In this document: in pieces, positions 9,552 through 20,200 of the stretch
Position numbering within the stretch: the stretch's first letter is position 1
Layout of the letters: each line of letters starts with the position of its first letter
Source: Chryseobacterium populi
GTDB lineage: Bacteria; Bacteroidota; Bacteroidia; Flavobacteriales; Weeksellaceae
Assembly (NCBI RefSeq): GCF_000282115.1
Contig: NZ_AKJY01000041.1
Coordinates: 1-64,000 of the forward strand
DNA: 64,000 nt
Reading direction: 5' to 3'
Made by a program: the position numbers and the translations under genes
The notes under the pieces: model-generated
Databases searched by the model: none
What the model was told of the DNA's origin: nothing
Seen by the model: only the letters and a program-made list of their open reading frames with translations

Positions 9552-12329
9552 ATGAATATTCAATCTATAGTAAAAGTAGGCATATTTTGTTTTGCGTTCG
9601 GAAATCTTCCGGCACAAAATCCCTGGCCCAAACCCACTGAAACGACAAAGCCGTGGACACGATGGTGGTGGATGGGAAATGCTGTCGATGAAAAAGGATT
9701 GGATAAACAACTGACAACTTTAAATAAAGCCGGTTTCGGAGGCGTAGAAATCGTTCCCATTTATGGAGCTAAAGGCTTTGAAAATCAATATATTGATTAT
9801 CTTTCTCCGGAATGGATGAAAATGCTTCAGTTTACAACAGCCAAAGCCAAAAGCCTGAATATGGGAGTTGACATGTCAGTCGGGACAGGCTGGCCAATTG
9901 GTGGACCGCAGGTTGATGAACAGAAAGCGGCCACAAAAATGATTGTTCAGACGTACACGATTTCATCAGGTGAAGAATTGTCAGAAAAAATTGTCCTGAA
10001 GGATGAAAAACAGAAGAATTTAAAAACAATAAAATTAGATATTGTAACCGCTTACAACGAAAAAAACAGAGCGATTGTCTTAACCGATAAAATTACAAAC
10101 GACGGTTCTCTCAACTGGAAACCGGATTCCGGGAAATGGACAGTTTATGCAGTTTTTACAGGTAAAACTTTACAAAAAGTGAAACGGGCAGCTCCGGGTG
10201 GTGAAGGCTTTACCTTAGACCATTTTTCACCTGATGCAACAAAAGATTATCTTAAAACTTTTGATAAAGCTTTTGGAAATTCCAACTATGGAATCCGTTC
10301 TTTTTTTAACGACAGTTATGAGGTTTACAACGCCGATTGGACACCGGATTTTAAAAATGAATTTAAGAAAAGACGAGGATATGATTTAAGTCCGTACATC
10401 AGATATTTGGGTAGCAATGAGGAAAGTGAAATTGCCGGCAGAGTAAAATCGGATTACAGAGAAACTTTGAGTGAATTGATTTTAAATAATTTTACCAAAG
10501 ATTTCACGGACTGGGCCCATTCCAAAAACTCAAAAAATACCAATCAGGCGCATGGCTCACCCGGAAATTTACTGGATTTGTACGCTGCAGTTGATATTCC
10601 GGAATCTGAAACTTTCGGAAGCTCTATTTTTGAAATTCCTGGGCTGAGAAGAGACAGTGCAGATATTCAGAAATCAGATATTCCTGATTTCAATATGCTG
10701 AAATTTGCATCATCAGCAGCCAATGTTACAGGCAAACAATTAATTTCAAACGAAACTTTTACCTGGCTTACGGAACATTTTAAAACATCGTGGTCGCAGG
10801 CAAAACCAGAAGTTGAGCAGATTTTTTTATCAGGGATTAATCACGTTTTTTACCACGGTACAACGTATACGCCGGCCGATGTTCCTTTTCCGGGATGGCT
10901 GTTTTATGCTTCGGTTAATTTTGTTCCGGAAAACAGTATGTGGCCGCATTTGACCGGATTAAATTCTTATGTTGCACGTACTCAAAGTGTCCTGCAGAGT
11001 GGGAAATCTGATAACGAACTGTTGATGTACTGGCCAATTTATGATCAATGGGCCAATCCGAAAGGAAAAGATGTAACCTTTAAAGTTCATAACGTGGAAA
11101 AATGGTTGCAGCCAGCTCCGATGTATGAGAATTTAACAAAACTGAGCAAAATGGGCTATTCTCTTGATATGATTTCTGACAAAATGATTGGTGGATCTAA
11201 ATCTGAGAGTCAGAAAATTCAGACTGCAAAAGGAGGATCTTCCTACCAGGTTTTAATCATTCCTGAATTAACTTATTTGCCGGAAACTACGTTAAATAAT
11301 ATTCTTGAATTGGCCCAAAACGGTGCTTCGGTTATTTTTCAAAATGAGCCAAAAGATATTCCCGGAAATTTTGAAGTTGAAAAAAGAAGAGCAAAACTAA
11401 AATCTTTATGGGCTCAGATCCCGTTTCAGAATCAGGGAGAAAATATAAAAATTGTAAGCTTTGGAAAAGGAAAAATTATTTTAAGTTCTGATGTAGAAAA
11501 AGGATTAGAATATTTGAAAATACAAAGAGAAAAATTAACGGAAACCGGGCTGAAGTTTGTAAGAAGACAGTTTGACGGTGGAAAATACTATTTCATTGTC
11601 AATCATGATTCTAAAGAAATCAATCAATTTATACCCTTAAATTATACAGGAAATCAAACCGTGATCATGGATCCTGAAACCGGAGATTTCGGAGTGGCGG
11701 AAACACAGAATAATTCCGTGAGAATTCAGCTGAAATCCGGGGAATCTTTAATTTTAAAAAATTCTGAGACTACAGATTCCTCAATCCCAAAATGGAAATA
11801 TACTGAGAAGGCAGGTTCCCCTGTCAATTTAAATCAAAATTGGCAACTGACTTTCAAAGAAGGTGGCCCTGAACTTCCAAAATCAAGGAATTTAAAAAAA
11901 CTAGAGCCCTGGACGAACTTTTCAGAAGATCCTGCAACACAGAGTTTTTCGGGAACCGGCGTTTATACAGCCACATTAAATTTGAAGAATAAAAAAGCAG
12001 ACGATTATCTTTTAAAATTCGATAAGCTGTATGAAAGTGCAAAAATAATTGTTAACGGTCAGGAAGCGGGGATTGTCTGGAGTATTCCTTTTCAAATCAA
12101 CATCGGTAAATATCTGGAAAAAGGGAAAAACACCATTCAGATTGAAGTTTGCAATTTGATGGCGAATAGAATCCGTTATATGGACCAGAATAAAATTCAA
12201 TGGCGTAATTATCACGAGATCAATTTTGTAAATATTGATTATAAAGCTTTTGATGCTTCCAATTGGAAAGTTCAGCCTTCCGGACTGGATGGGCAAATTC
12301 AGTTATTTCCATTATATTATTCGAAATAG
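9552..12329 (+). CDS. GH106-like alpha-L-rhamnosidase
   Basis: Exported protein of about 925 residues. It would cleave terminal alpha-L-rhamnose from rhamnogalacturonan oligosaccharides and so feed RhaT. The mature N-terminus opens with the GH106 signature region (KPWTRWWWMGNAVDEKGLDKQL) and continues into a TIM barrel (GVEIVPIYGAKG; MGVDMSVGTGWPIGGPQ). A C-terminal galactose-binding-like beta-sandwich follows (FSGTGVYTATLNL, KIIVNGQEAGIVWSIPF). The ATG at 9552 is preferred because it directly precedes the signal peptide MNIQSIVKVGIFCFAF; an ATG at 9528 would overlap the CE12 gene and add eight charged residues. It is the last gene of the four-gene run that begins at 3982. Confidence 0.85.
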   Translation: MNIQSIVKVGIFCFAFGNLPAQNPWPKPTETTKPWTRWWWMGNAVDEKGLDKQLTTLNKAGFGGVEIVPIYGAKGFENQYIDYLSPEWMKMLQFTTAKAKSLNMGVDMSVGTGWPIGGPQVDEQKAATKMIVQTYTISSGEELSEKIVLKDEKQKNLKTIKLDIVTAYNEKNRAIVLTDKITNDGSLNWKPDSGKWTVYAVFTGKTLQKVKRAAPGGEGFTLDHFSPDATKDYLKTFDKAFGNSNYGIRSFFNDSYEVYNADWTPDFKNEFKKRRGYDLSPYIRYLGSNEESEIAGRVKSDYRETLSELILNNFTKDFTDWAHSKNSKNTNQAHGSPGNLLDLYAAVDIPESETFGSSIFEIPGLRRDSADIQKSDIPDFNMLKFASSAANVTGKQLISNETFTWLTEHFKTSWSQAKPEVEQIFLSGINHVFYHGTTYTPADVPFPGWLFYASVNFVPENSMWPHLTGLNSYVARTQSVLQSGKSDNELLMYWPIYDQWANPKGKDVTFKVHNVEKWLQPAPMYENLTKLSKMGYSLDMISDKMIGGSKSESQKIQTAKGGSSYQVLIIPELTYLPETTLNNILELAQNGASVIFQNEPKDIPGNFEVEKRRAKLKSLWAQIPFQNQGENIKIVSFGKGKIILSSDVEKGLEYLKIQREKLTETGLKFVRRQFDGGKYYFIVNHDSKEINQFIPLNYTGNQTVIMDPETGDFGVAETQNNSVRIQLKSGESLILKNSETTDSSIPKWKYTEKAGSPVNLNQNWQLTFKEGGPELPKSRNLKKLEPWTNFSEDPATQSFSGTGVYTATLNLKNKKADDYLLKFDKLYESAKIIVNGQEAGIVWSIPFQINIGKYLEKGKNTIQIEVCNLMANRIRYMDQNKIQWRNYHEINFVNIDYKAFDASNWKVQPSGLDGQIQLFPLYYSK

Positions 12330-12364
12330 AATGAAAAATGAAGGGAAGTATATCAAAATAAATT

Positions 12365-12393
12365 GCGCAATCGATTGAATTATATTAATTTAA
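12365..12393 (+). promoter_or_regulatory. CAATCGATTG operator with overlapping promoter before the PL11 gene
   Basis: The perfect 10-bp palindrome CAATCGATTG (12368-12377) lies in GCGCAATCGATT, a 12-mer repeated exactly before rhaT (15783-15794). Five nt after the palindrome comes TATTAATTT (12383-12391), the same spacing and sequence as at rhaT. The palindrome would sit within the -33/-7 region, the expected place for a repressor. A related site lies at 30056-30069. Confidence 0.6.
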
Positions 12394-12406
12394 GTAATTC
12401 TGAATT

Positions 12407-14281
12407 ATGAATATAAAATATAACTTTATTTTAATGACGGTTCTTTTTTCACAGCTCTTTTCAGCACAGAGGAAAATGGAGTATTTGAAAAGGGGAATTG
12501 TCGCGATGCCCTCAGAATCAGGGGTTTTTGTGAGCTGGCGTTTGTTGGGGACAGAACCTCAGGATATTCAGTTTGATTTATACCGTATTGAAAATAATAA
12601 AAGTAAAAAACTGAACGAAAAACCTTTGCTTAGCGAAACCAGTTTTTTAGATACAACAGCAGATACAACAAAGAATTACACTTATTTCGTGAAATCCAAT
12701 ACCCAATATCAGTACATTGATCAGGATTCTGCGAAATATGTTGCTAATCAAAAACCCTATTTTTCAATTCCTTTAAAAACTCCGGTCGGATATACGCCCA
12801 ACGATGCTTCTGTTGCCGATCTGGACGGTGATGGCGAGTATGAGATTATCCTTCATCAAACGGGGCAATCTAAGGATAACAGTCAGAAAGGCTTTACGGA
12901 TGAACCCATTATTCAGGCTTATAAATTAAACGGAAAGTTGTTGTGGGAAATTAACTTAGGAAAAAACATCAGGGAAGGGGCACATTACACACAGTTTTTA
13001 GTGTACGATTTAGACCAGGACGGTAAAGCAGAAGTGGTTATGAAAACGGCAGATGGAAGCAGAGACGGTAAAGGAAAATTCATCGGAGACCCTGGAAAAG
13101 ATTTTAGGAATGAAAACGGATTCATCCTTTCAGGCCCGGAATTCCTGACTGTTTTTGATGGACAAACAGGTGAAGAAATTAATACGGTTAATTATGTTGT
13201 CCCAAGATTTCAAGACAGCCTGAACCCGTCTTCCGAACAGCTTATAGAAACCTGGGGTGATGCAAAAGGGAACCGTGTAGACCGGTTTCTGGGTGCAGTT
13301 GCCTATCTGGACGGTAAAACTCCCAGTGTCATTATGTCGAGAGGCTATTATACCCGAACGGCAATCGCAGCTTGGGATTATAAAGATAAGAAGCTCAGTT
13401 TGAGATGGCTTTTTGATACAGAAAGCCCGGAAGAAAATAAAAAATTCCGTGGTCAGGGAAACCATAATTTGAGTATTGCCGACGTTGATAACGACGGAAA
13501 AGATGAAATTATCTTTGGTGCAATGACGGTTGATGATAACGGGAAAGTCTTGAACAGCACAGGCTTTGGTCACGGTGATGCTTTGCATGTCGGTGATCTG
13601 GATCCTTCAAATCCCGGACTGGAAATTTTTGATATTCAGGAAAGGTTTGATGATGCGGGTGCGCACTTCAGAGCAGGAGCAACGGGAAAGGTTTTATGGA
13701 AATTACCTTCTTTAATTTACAGTAAACAGGGCAAGTTTCAGGGACCGGGAAGAGGATTGTCTTTAAACATCGATCCTCGTTATCAGGGTTCGGAATCCTG
13801 GGCCGCAGGAGCCGGGCTGAAAGGCATTTATGATACTAAAGGAAGAAAAATCAGTAATAAAAACCCTGCCTGTAATATGGGAATTTATTGGGATGGAGAT
13901 TTTTTAAGCGAAATTTTAGACGGAACTTCCGTGTCAAAATGGGATTGGATGAAAGAAAAATCGAATCTAATTTTTGATGCTGAAGATTTTCAATGTGAAT
14001 CAAACAACGGAACCAAGAAAAACCCTTCTTTGGTTGCCGATTTATTTGGAGACTGGCGGGAAGAATTGATTTACAGAACCTCAGATAATCAGGAGCTTCG
14101 GATTTTCAGTTCGACAATTCCGACGAAGCACCGTTTGTACACATTGATGCATAATCCGCAATACCGGCTGAGCATTGTTTGGCAGAATGTAGGCTACAAC
14201 CAGCCTCCTCATACTGATTATTATCTGGATGAATCTGTTTCAAAGGTTCCTGCTCCAAATATTCATACCGTTAAGCCTTAA
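12407..14281 (+). CDS. Rhamnogalacturonan lyase, PL11 family
   Basis: 624-residue exported endo-lyase that cuts the rhamnose-galacturonate backbone of rhamnogalacturonan-I by beta-elimination, giving oligosaccharides with an unsaturated galacturonyl end for the GH105 enzyme encoded next. A signal peptide (about 1-20, ending FSAQ) leads into the PL11 start MEYLKRGIVAMPSESGVFVSWRLLG with a small fibronectin-like fold. An eight-bladed propeller rich in acidic calcium loops follows (DLDGDGEYEI, DLDQDGKAEV, DVDNDGKDEI). The length agrees with PL11 enzymes. It has its own promoter region with the CAATCGATTG operator; GH105 follows after 73 bp. Confidence 0.9.
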   Translation: MNIKYNFILMTVLFSQLFSAQRKMEYLKRGIVAMPSESGVFVSWRLLGTEPQDIQFDLYRIENNKSKKLNEKPLLSETSFLDTTADTTKNYTYFVKSNTQYQYIDQDSAKYVANQKPYFSIPLKTPVGYTPNDASVADLDGDGEYEIILHQTGQSKDNSQKGFTDEPIIQAYKLNGKLLWEINLGKNIREGAHYTQFLVYDLDQDGKAEVVMKTADGSRDGKGKFIGDPGKDFRNENGFILSGPEFLTVFDGQTGEEINTVNYVVPRFQDSLNPSSEQLIETWGDAKGNRVDRFLGAVAYLDGKTPSVIMSRGYYTRTAIAAWDYKDKKLSLRWLFDTESPEENKKFRGQGNHNLSIADVDNDGKDEIIFGAMTVDDNGKVLNSTGFGHGDALHVGDLDPSNPGLEIFDIQERFDDAGAHFRAGATGKVLWKLPSLIYSKQGKFQGPGRGLSLNIDPRYQGSESWAAGAGLKGIYDTKGRKISNKNPACNMGIYWDGDFLSEILDGTSVSKWDWMKEKSNLIFDAEDFQCESNNGTKKNPSLVADLFGDWREELIYRTSDNQELRIFSSTIPTKHRLYTLMHNPQYRLSIVWQNVGYNQPPHTDYYLDESVSKVPAPNIHTVKP

Positions 14282-14354
14282 ATATATCTTAATGGTTTAT
14301 AATTAAACAAATATTTAAACTAATTATACTGAAAATAAAAAAATAGATATCATT

Positions 14355-15518
14355 ATGAAGAAAGTACTAATGAGAAGCGCTTTTTTTGCGTTGATTTTTG
14401 GAGTTTTATCTTCTTGCTCACTTCAAAAACAAGTGAATGCAAAGAATGTGAATCTTCCGGATAAAAAAGAAGTTTTGGAAGTTTCACAGAGGGCAAATCA
14501 ATATTTCATGAACAAATGGCCGGATGCGGGAAAGGAAATTGTCGGCAAAAAAGTCTGGCCAAGCAATCTGTGGACAAGAGCTGTCTATTATGAAGGCCTG
14601 ATGGCTTTATATAAGATAGATCCCAAAAAAGAATATTACGATTATGCCATAGACTGGTCTCAAAAACACAACTGGGATATGATGCGTGGAACTTATACCC
14701 GTAACGCCGACAATCAGGCTTGCGGACAAACATATCTTGATCTTTATGAAATTGATGGCAAAAAAAATCCGGAGAGAATAAAATTTGTGAAAGCCTCGAT
14801 GGACAGTATGATTGCATCCAAAAAATCGGATGATTGGTGGTGGATTGATGCACTTCAAATGGGAATGCCGATTTTTACGAAACTAGGCAGAATTACGGGT
14901 GAGCAAAAGTATTTCGATAAAAATTATGAAATGTATGCTTTTACAAAATATAAGCATGGAGGAAATGGCTTATACAATCCTAAGGATAAGCTTTGGTGGC
15001 GGGATAAAAGCTTCGTTCCTCCTTACACCGAGCCCAACGGAGAAGACTGCTACTGGAGCCGCGGAAACGGATGGGTAGTTGCTGCTTTAGCACGTACGCT
15101 GGAAGACACTCCGGAATCCGACCCGCATTATAAAGAATATTTACAGGATTACAAAGACCTGTTATCAGCTTTGCTGCCTGTTCAGAGGGAAGATGGCTTT
15201 TGGAATGCAAGTCTGCATGATCCTGGCAATTTCGGAGGCAAAGAAATGACGGGAACCGCTCTGTTTGTATATGGAATGGCGTATGGAATTAACAAAGGTT
15301 TGATTGATAAAAAAACTTATTTCCCCGTTGTTGTAAAAGCCTGGAACGCGATTGTAAAAGATTCCGTTCAGCCGAATGGATTTTTGGGCTGGGTTCAGGG
15401 AACAGGAAAAGAGCCTAAAGACGGTCAGCCGCTTGCCGTTGATAAACAGCCTGATTTTGAAGATTATGGTTTAGGCTGTCTGTTGCTTGCTGCAAGTGAA
15501 GTTTATCAATTAAAATAA
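14355..15518 (+). CDS. Unsaturated rhamnogalacturonyl hydrolase, GH105 family lipoprotein
   Basis: This 387-residue enzyme would hydrate and release the unsaturated galacturonic acid left at the non-reducing end of lyase products. A lipobox (VLSSC, C21) predicts a lipoprotein anchored in the periplasm or outer membrane. The (alpha/alpha)6 barrel carries family landmarks WTRAVYYEGLMALY, the likely catalytic aspartate D119 in NADNQACGQ, GEDCYWSRGNGWVVAALART and GTALFVYGMAYGI. It follows the PL11 gene by 73 bp on the same strand, so lyase and product-processing hydrolase are probably expressed together. Confidence 0.9.
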   Translation: MKKVLMRSAFFALIFGVLSSCSLQKQVNAKNVNLPDKKEVLEVSQRANQYFMNKWPDAGKEIVGKKVWPSNLWTRAVYYEGLMALYKIDPKKEYYDYAIDWSQKHNWDMMRGTYTRNADNQACGQTYLDLYEIDGKKNPERIKFVKASMDSMIASKKSDDWWWIDALQMGMPIFTKLGRITGEQKYFDKNYEMYAFTKYKHGGNGLYNPKDKLWWRDKSFVPPYTEPNGEDCYWSRGNGWVVAALARTLEDTPESDPHYKEYLQDYKDLLSALLPVQREDGFWNASLHDPGNFGGKEMTGTALFVYGMAYGINKGLIDKKTYFPVVVKAWNAIVKDSVQPNGFLGWVQGTGKEPKDGQPLAVDKQPDFEDYGLGCLLLAASEVYQLK

Positions 15519-15782
15519 ACCAATTCAAATATTTAATTTTCACTGATTTAATATCGGCTTAGAAAGCAGGAGCGTTAAGAAAATTCTACTGTTTGAAGCG
15601 CGAGACTAATATTGAATCGAAGAACTCATATTGAAATCGCGCAAGTTTTAGAATTTTTAGAGAATAGAATTAATTTTTAACGGATGATTCCAAGTCTTGA
15701 ATTTTTGATTTTTTTGTTTGACTACATCGAATCTTCGATTTCAAGATAAAAGAATTAATATTACAACATGACACTACAAGAT

Positions 15783-15811
15783 GCGCAATCGATTTCATAG
15801 TATTAATTTTC
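15783..15811 (+). promoter_or_regulatory. CAATCGATT operator and promoter before rhaT
   Basis: GCGCAATCGATT (15783-15794) followed by TATTAATTT (15801-15809) repeats the arrangement found before the PL11 gene, base for base in both elements and with the same 5-nt gap after the palindrome. TAATTTTC (15804-15811) is a 5-of-6 match to TAnnTTTG. The remainder of the 317-bp gap from 15519 holds no gene; it contains loosely repeated stretches such as ATTGAATCGAAGAA and CATCGAATCTTCGATT. Confidence 0.6.
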
Positions 15812-15835
15812 AAATTCAATCCATAAGATAAAATT

Positions 15836-16924
15836 ATGAATGCATTATTAGGAGTTTTTTTTCACTTTTTAGGAGGTTTTTCTTCAGGGAGTTTTTACTT
15901 ACCCTATAAAAAAGTAAAAGGTTGGTCCTGGGAAACCTATTGGTTAATAGGCGGAATTTTTTCGTGGATCATTGTCCCGCCGCTTGCTGCATTTCTTACC
16001 ATTCCTGATTTTTGGGGAATTATTCAGAATGAAAGCTCTTCCATATTAGGGCTGACATTTTTGTTTGGTGCTTTGTGGGGAATTGGAGGTTTTACTTATG
16101 GTTTGGGGGTTCGGTATTTGGGAGTAGCACTTGGAAGCAGCATTATTTTGGGGCTTTGTATGGTATTTGGCTCGCTCGTTCCTTCTATTTATTATGAATT
16201 TTCTCCGCAAACAGGAAAAGACAACATCGGTTTGCTGTTTTCCAGCAGATGGGGACAGTTTGTTTTGCTGGGACTTCTGATTTGTGTTATCGGAATCATC
16301 ATCAGTGGAAAAGCCGGGATGATGAAGGAAAAAGAGCTGCAAACCGATTCAATAGATCCTCACGGCGCAGAAATAAAAACGGAATATAAATTCGGGCTGG
16401 GATTAATTGTTTCCATCATTTCCGGTGTTTTAAGTGCGTGTTTCAACTTCGGACTGGAAGCGGGAAAGCCAATGGCAATCGTAGCCAATGAATTATGGAA
16501 AACGGCAAATCCGGGGCAGGGAGAATTCCTTTTTCAAAACAATGTAACATATGTTGTTGTGCTTTGGGGCGGGATGGCAGTCAATCTTGTGGGCTGTCTT
16601 TATTTAGCCATTAAAAATAAATCATATACAGATTACACCAAAAGAAATGTACCGGTTGTACGAAACCTGATTTTCTGTGCGCTTGCCGGAACCATGTGGT
16701 TCTTACAGTTTTTCTTTTACGGTATGGGCGAAAGTAAAATGGGAAATGGTGCCAGCTCCTGGATTTTACATATGGCATTTATTATTTTTATTGCTAATTT
16801 ATGGGGAATTATCATTAAAGAATGGAAAGGGGTTTCCAAAAAAACCATTACCACCATTACTGTCGGAATGATTGTAATATTTATTTCTATTCTGATGGTA
16901 GGCTACGGAAATTCTTTGAGATAA
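15836..16924 (+). CDS. rhaT: L-rhamnose/proton symporter RhaT
   Basis: Inner-membrane rhamnose importer of the RhaT family, 362 residues against 344 for the E. coli protein, with about ten hydrophobic segments. The N-terminus MNALLGVFFHFLGGFSSGSFYLPYKKVKGWSWE and the GVRYLGVALGSSIILGLCMVFGSLVPS region are characteristic. It moves rhamnose released in the periplasm by the GH106 enzyme into the cytoplasm for RhaI. A CAATCGATT operator lies about 45 bp upstream and a terminator follows, so it appears to be a single-gene unit. Confidence 0.93.
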   Translation: MNALLGVFFHFLGGFSSGSFYLPYKKVKGWSWETYWLIGGIFSWIIVPPLAAFLTIPDFWGIIQNESSSILGLTFLFGALWGIGGFTYGLGVRYLGVALGSSIILGLCMVFGSLVPSIYYEFSPQTGKDNIGLLFSSRWGQFVLLGLLICVIGIIISGKAGMMKEKELQTDSIDPHGAEIKTEYKFGLGLIVSIISGVLSACFNFGLEAGKPMAIVANELWKTANPGQGEFLFQNNVTYVVVLWGGMAVNLVGCLYLAIKNKSYTDYTKRNVPVVRNLIFCALAGTMWFLQFFFYGMGESKMGNGASSWILHMAFIIFIANLWGIIIKEWKGVSKKTITTITVGMIVIFISILMVGYGNSLR

Positions 16925-16998
16925 AGCTTTTTTGTGCTTCATGTAACGATTTCACATTATCCATTCATATAGTTTCAGAGTTAGAATCTAGCTCTTTT

Positions 16999-17029
16999 AA
17001 AGGCACTGATTTTTCAGTGTCTTTTTTTT
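16999..17029 (+). terminator. Terminator after rhaT
   Basis: An 11-bp stem with one G-T wobble (AAAGGCACTGA 16999-17009 with TCAGTGTCTTT 17014-17024) and a 4-nt loop is followed by a run of T to 17029. It separates rhaT from the SusC/SusD unit. Confidence 0.75.
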
Positions 17030-17204
17030 ATGAGAAGTAATTTTACTCTAAAAAAAGAATGTCTATTTAAAATGGGAGTTTTTAATTCACGGTTTAGTTA
17101 AATATTTTACTGAATGATTAATGATTTATTAGTATTTTGTTATTTATTTTAGAATATAAATTAAATATTGTAGTTAATTATGATGAATTATGAATATTCC
17201 AATA

Positions 17205-17249
17205 CAGGATATTGCAGGATGCCCGAATTTTTGTAACGGTGTATTTTGG
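17205..17249 (+). promoter_or_regulatory. CAGGAT-repeat promoter of the SusC/SusD operon
   Basis: Two perfect CAGGAT hexamers (17205-17210 and 17215-17220) with 10-bp period, then 21 nt, then TATTTTGG (17242-17249, 5 of 6 matches to TAnnTTTG). This is the clearest example of the repeat in the window. The ATG at 17268 follows 18 bp after the -7 box. Confidence 0.7.
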
Positions 17250-17267
17250 TAACATAAAAATTAATAT

Positions 17268-20200
17268 ATGTCTTTAATAGTTAAACACAAAAATATAAAG
17301 CGAATAGTCTTTCCGGCATTTATGCTTTCAACAAGTTTTATCTGGGGGCAAAAGGCGGTAAATGATACTGTGAAAAACACAAAAGATATTGAGGAAGTAG
17401 TCGTTATCGGTTATGGTAAAGTTAAGAAGTCAGACTTAACAGGATCTGTTTCTTCAGTTTCTGCAAAAGATTTAGCGGCTACACCGGCAATGAACGCTTT
17501 ACAGGCGCTGCAGGGAAGAGCCGCAGGTTTGAATATCGTGACAGCAGGTGGTGCTCCGGGAGCCGGTGCAAACGTTACGATCAGGGGCGGTTCTTCCATT
17601 ACTCAAAGTTCTGATCCGCTTTATATTGTAGACGGTTTCCAATTGGATAACGCTTTGAATGTGATTAATCCTAATGATATCGAAAGTATCGATGTTTTAA
17701 AAGGAGCTTCTGCCATTGCCATTTACGGAGCCCGTGGTTCCAATGGTATTATTGTTATTAAAACTAAAAGTGGGAAAAAAGGAAGAACAGTTATCAACTA
17801 CAACACCTTCATGTCGTTCGATATGCTTTCTAAGAAGCTGGATATGGTTTCCGATTCGGAACAGTTTGTGAAATATCAATATGAGCTGGCCCAGCTTCAG
17901 GGAAAAACAACACAATGGAGTAATGTTTTTGATAATAGCTTAGGAACAGACACACCAGGGTTTTATACAGGAGCATATAACAGAATTGCCAACCGTTACG
18001 GATCTGCGTATGCTCTCGACTGGCAGGAAAGAATGTTGGGAGGAACAGGAGTAACCCAAAACCATAATGTGAACGTTTCTGCAGGAAATGATAAAACGCA
18101 GGCATTCATCAGTTATAATTACAATAAGCAGGATGGTTTGCTTCAAAATTATAGCGAAACAAGAAATTCATTACGTGCCAATATCACTTCAGAATTGTAT
18201 AAAGGGGTAAGGGTAGACTTTAATACAATGTTTACAAATAATTCCGTAAACGGGGGAGGTGCTTATTCCGGAATGAAAAAAATCCTTCTTCAGCCTATTA
18301 ACGGAGGTACATTATTCACAGAAGATCAGTTATTCAATACCCAGACTTTCCCGGATTATTCGGCTCTGGATTCCGGTTTTGATACAGAAAATCCATACAT
18401 CGAAACTCAGGCCTCAACTTCAAACAAACGTACCAGAACATTCGTAGCCAACGCAGGTATCGAGTTTGATTTCCTGAAAAATTTCACGTGGAGAACTGCC
18501 GGACAATATAGCTGGACAAACAGCAAATCAACATCATTTTCAGATCAGAATTCCCGTGCGTTTCTTACAGATCCTATAAACACAGGGATCAACGGAAATA
18601 TCGCCAATGCGGAAACGTTCCGTTATCAGATCACCAATACTTTAAATTATAATAAAACTTTTGGTGAAAAACATAAGGTAAATGCTTTAATCGGAAACGA
18701 AATCTGGTATGAAGAATCCGAAGGAAGCAGCATGAGACTTACAAAATTCCCATATCCTAATTTCGGGTTGGATGATATTGCCAACGCAACGGTAGCTGAT
18801 AAAAATACAGACAGATCAAGCAACAGCTTACTTTCCTATTTTGCCCGTGTGAATTATAATTATGACAATCGTTATTTAATTACAGGAACAATACGTGCGG
18901 ATGGTTCCTCAAAATTTGCAGAAGGTTCTCGCTGGGGATATTTTCCATCTGTAGCGGGTGCATGGCGTGTTTCTCAGGAAAATTTCTGGCAGGGTCATAA
19001 AATTGATAAAATCGTTAATGATTTTAAATTAAGAATTGAATACGGAGTAACAGGTAACAATGGTGTTGCTAATAACTTATGGAGAACCAATGTTTTACTT
19101 ACAGATTATCCGATAAACAATACGCAGGGATATCCGGCATATGTTACCAGTACAAACTGGGGAAATCGTGATCTTCAGTGGGAAGAGCTGAGAACAACCA
19201 ATATTGGTGTGGATTTGGCTTTTTTTAATAGCAGAATTAAATTAACTTCCGAATGGTATAATAATAACGTAAGCAAAATGCTTTTCGAAAGTGTGCTTCC
19301 CGTTTCTTCAGGATATTCAAGACAATATCAGAATATCGGTTCTATGAGAAACAGGGGAATGGAATTCACATTAAATACCGTGAATTTAAAATCAGAAAAT
19401 TTCAGATGGACAACAGACCTTAATATTTCTTTCAACAAATCTAAAGTTCTTTCTCTTGAAAACGGACAACTGAATAAAACATTCAGTGTAGGAGGCAGCA
19501 GAACGGGAATGGTGACCTACTATGCAACTGTAGGAGAAGAATTAGGAGATATGTACGGATATATTTATCAGGGAATCTATACTACGGACGATTTTACCCA
19601 AAATCCGGACGGATCATTAACCTTAAAGCCGGGCGTTGTAAAACCTGCAACCGGAACTCCTAAACCGGGTGATATGAAATTTGCTGCTGATAATGAAGCA
19701 GGAGATCAGTTTACAAGAAGAATGCAGAAGATCGGAAACGGTACGCCGGACTTTATCGGGGGAATCAGTAATAATTTCTCTTACAAAGGCTTTGACCTGG
19801 CTGTATTTATGAAATTTAGCGTTGGGAATGATATTTATAATGCTACTAAACAAAGTTTAAGTCCATACGCCATGTTTCAGAATATTCCTTCAGAATTCGG
19901 AAACAATTATTATCATCTGATCGATCCTAATACGGGACAGGCAACAACTAATTTAGTAAGATTAAAAGAACTGAATCCAAATGAAGGCTCAAGCCTTTGG
20001 AGTTTAAGCAATACAAACACTTCAAATATTGCCTACCCATCATCATACTATGTAGAAGACGGTTCTTATCTGAGAATTGCCCAGGTAACATTAGGATATT
20101 CTTTTCCTAAAGAATTTTTAAATAAAGTGATGCTGTCCAATGCCCGTATCTATTTTACCATTAATAATTTGGCGACAATTACAGGCTATTCGGGCTACGA

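Noticed and set aside
13130..13588. 152-codon minus-strand frame inside the PL11 gene
   Set aside because: It is antisense to a well-supported gene, with no recognisable protein features or promoter.
15567..15595. CAGGAG string before rhaT as a seventh member of the repeat family
   Set aside because: There is no paired hexamer and no -7 box at 21 nt; rhaT has the other operator type much nearer its start.
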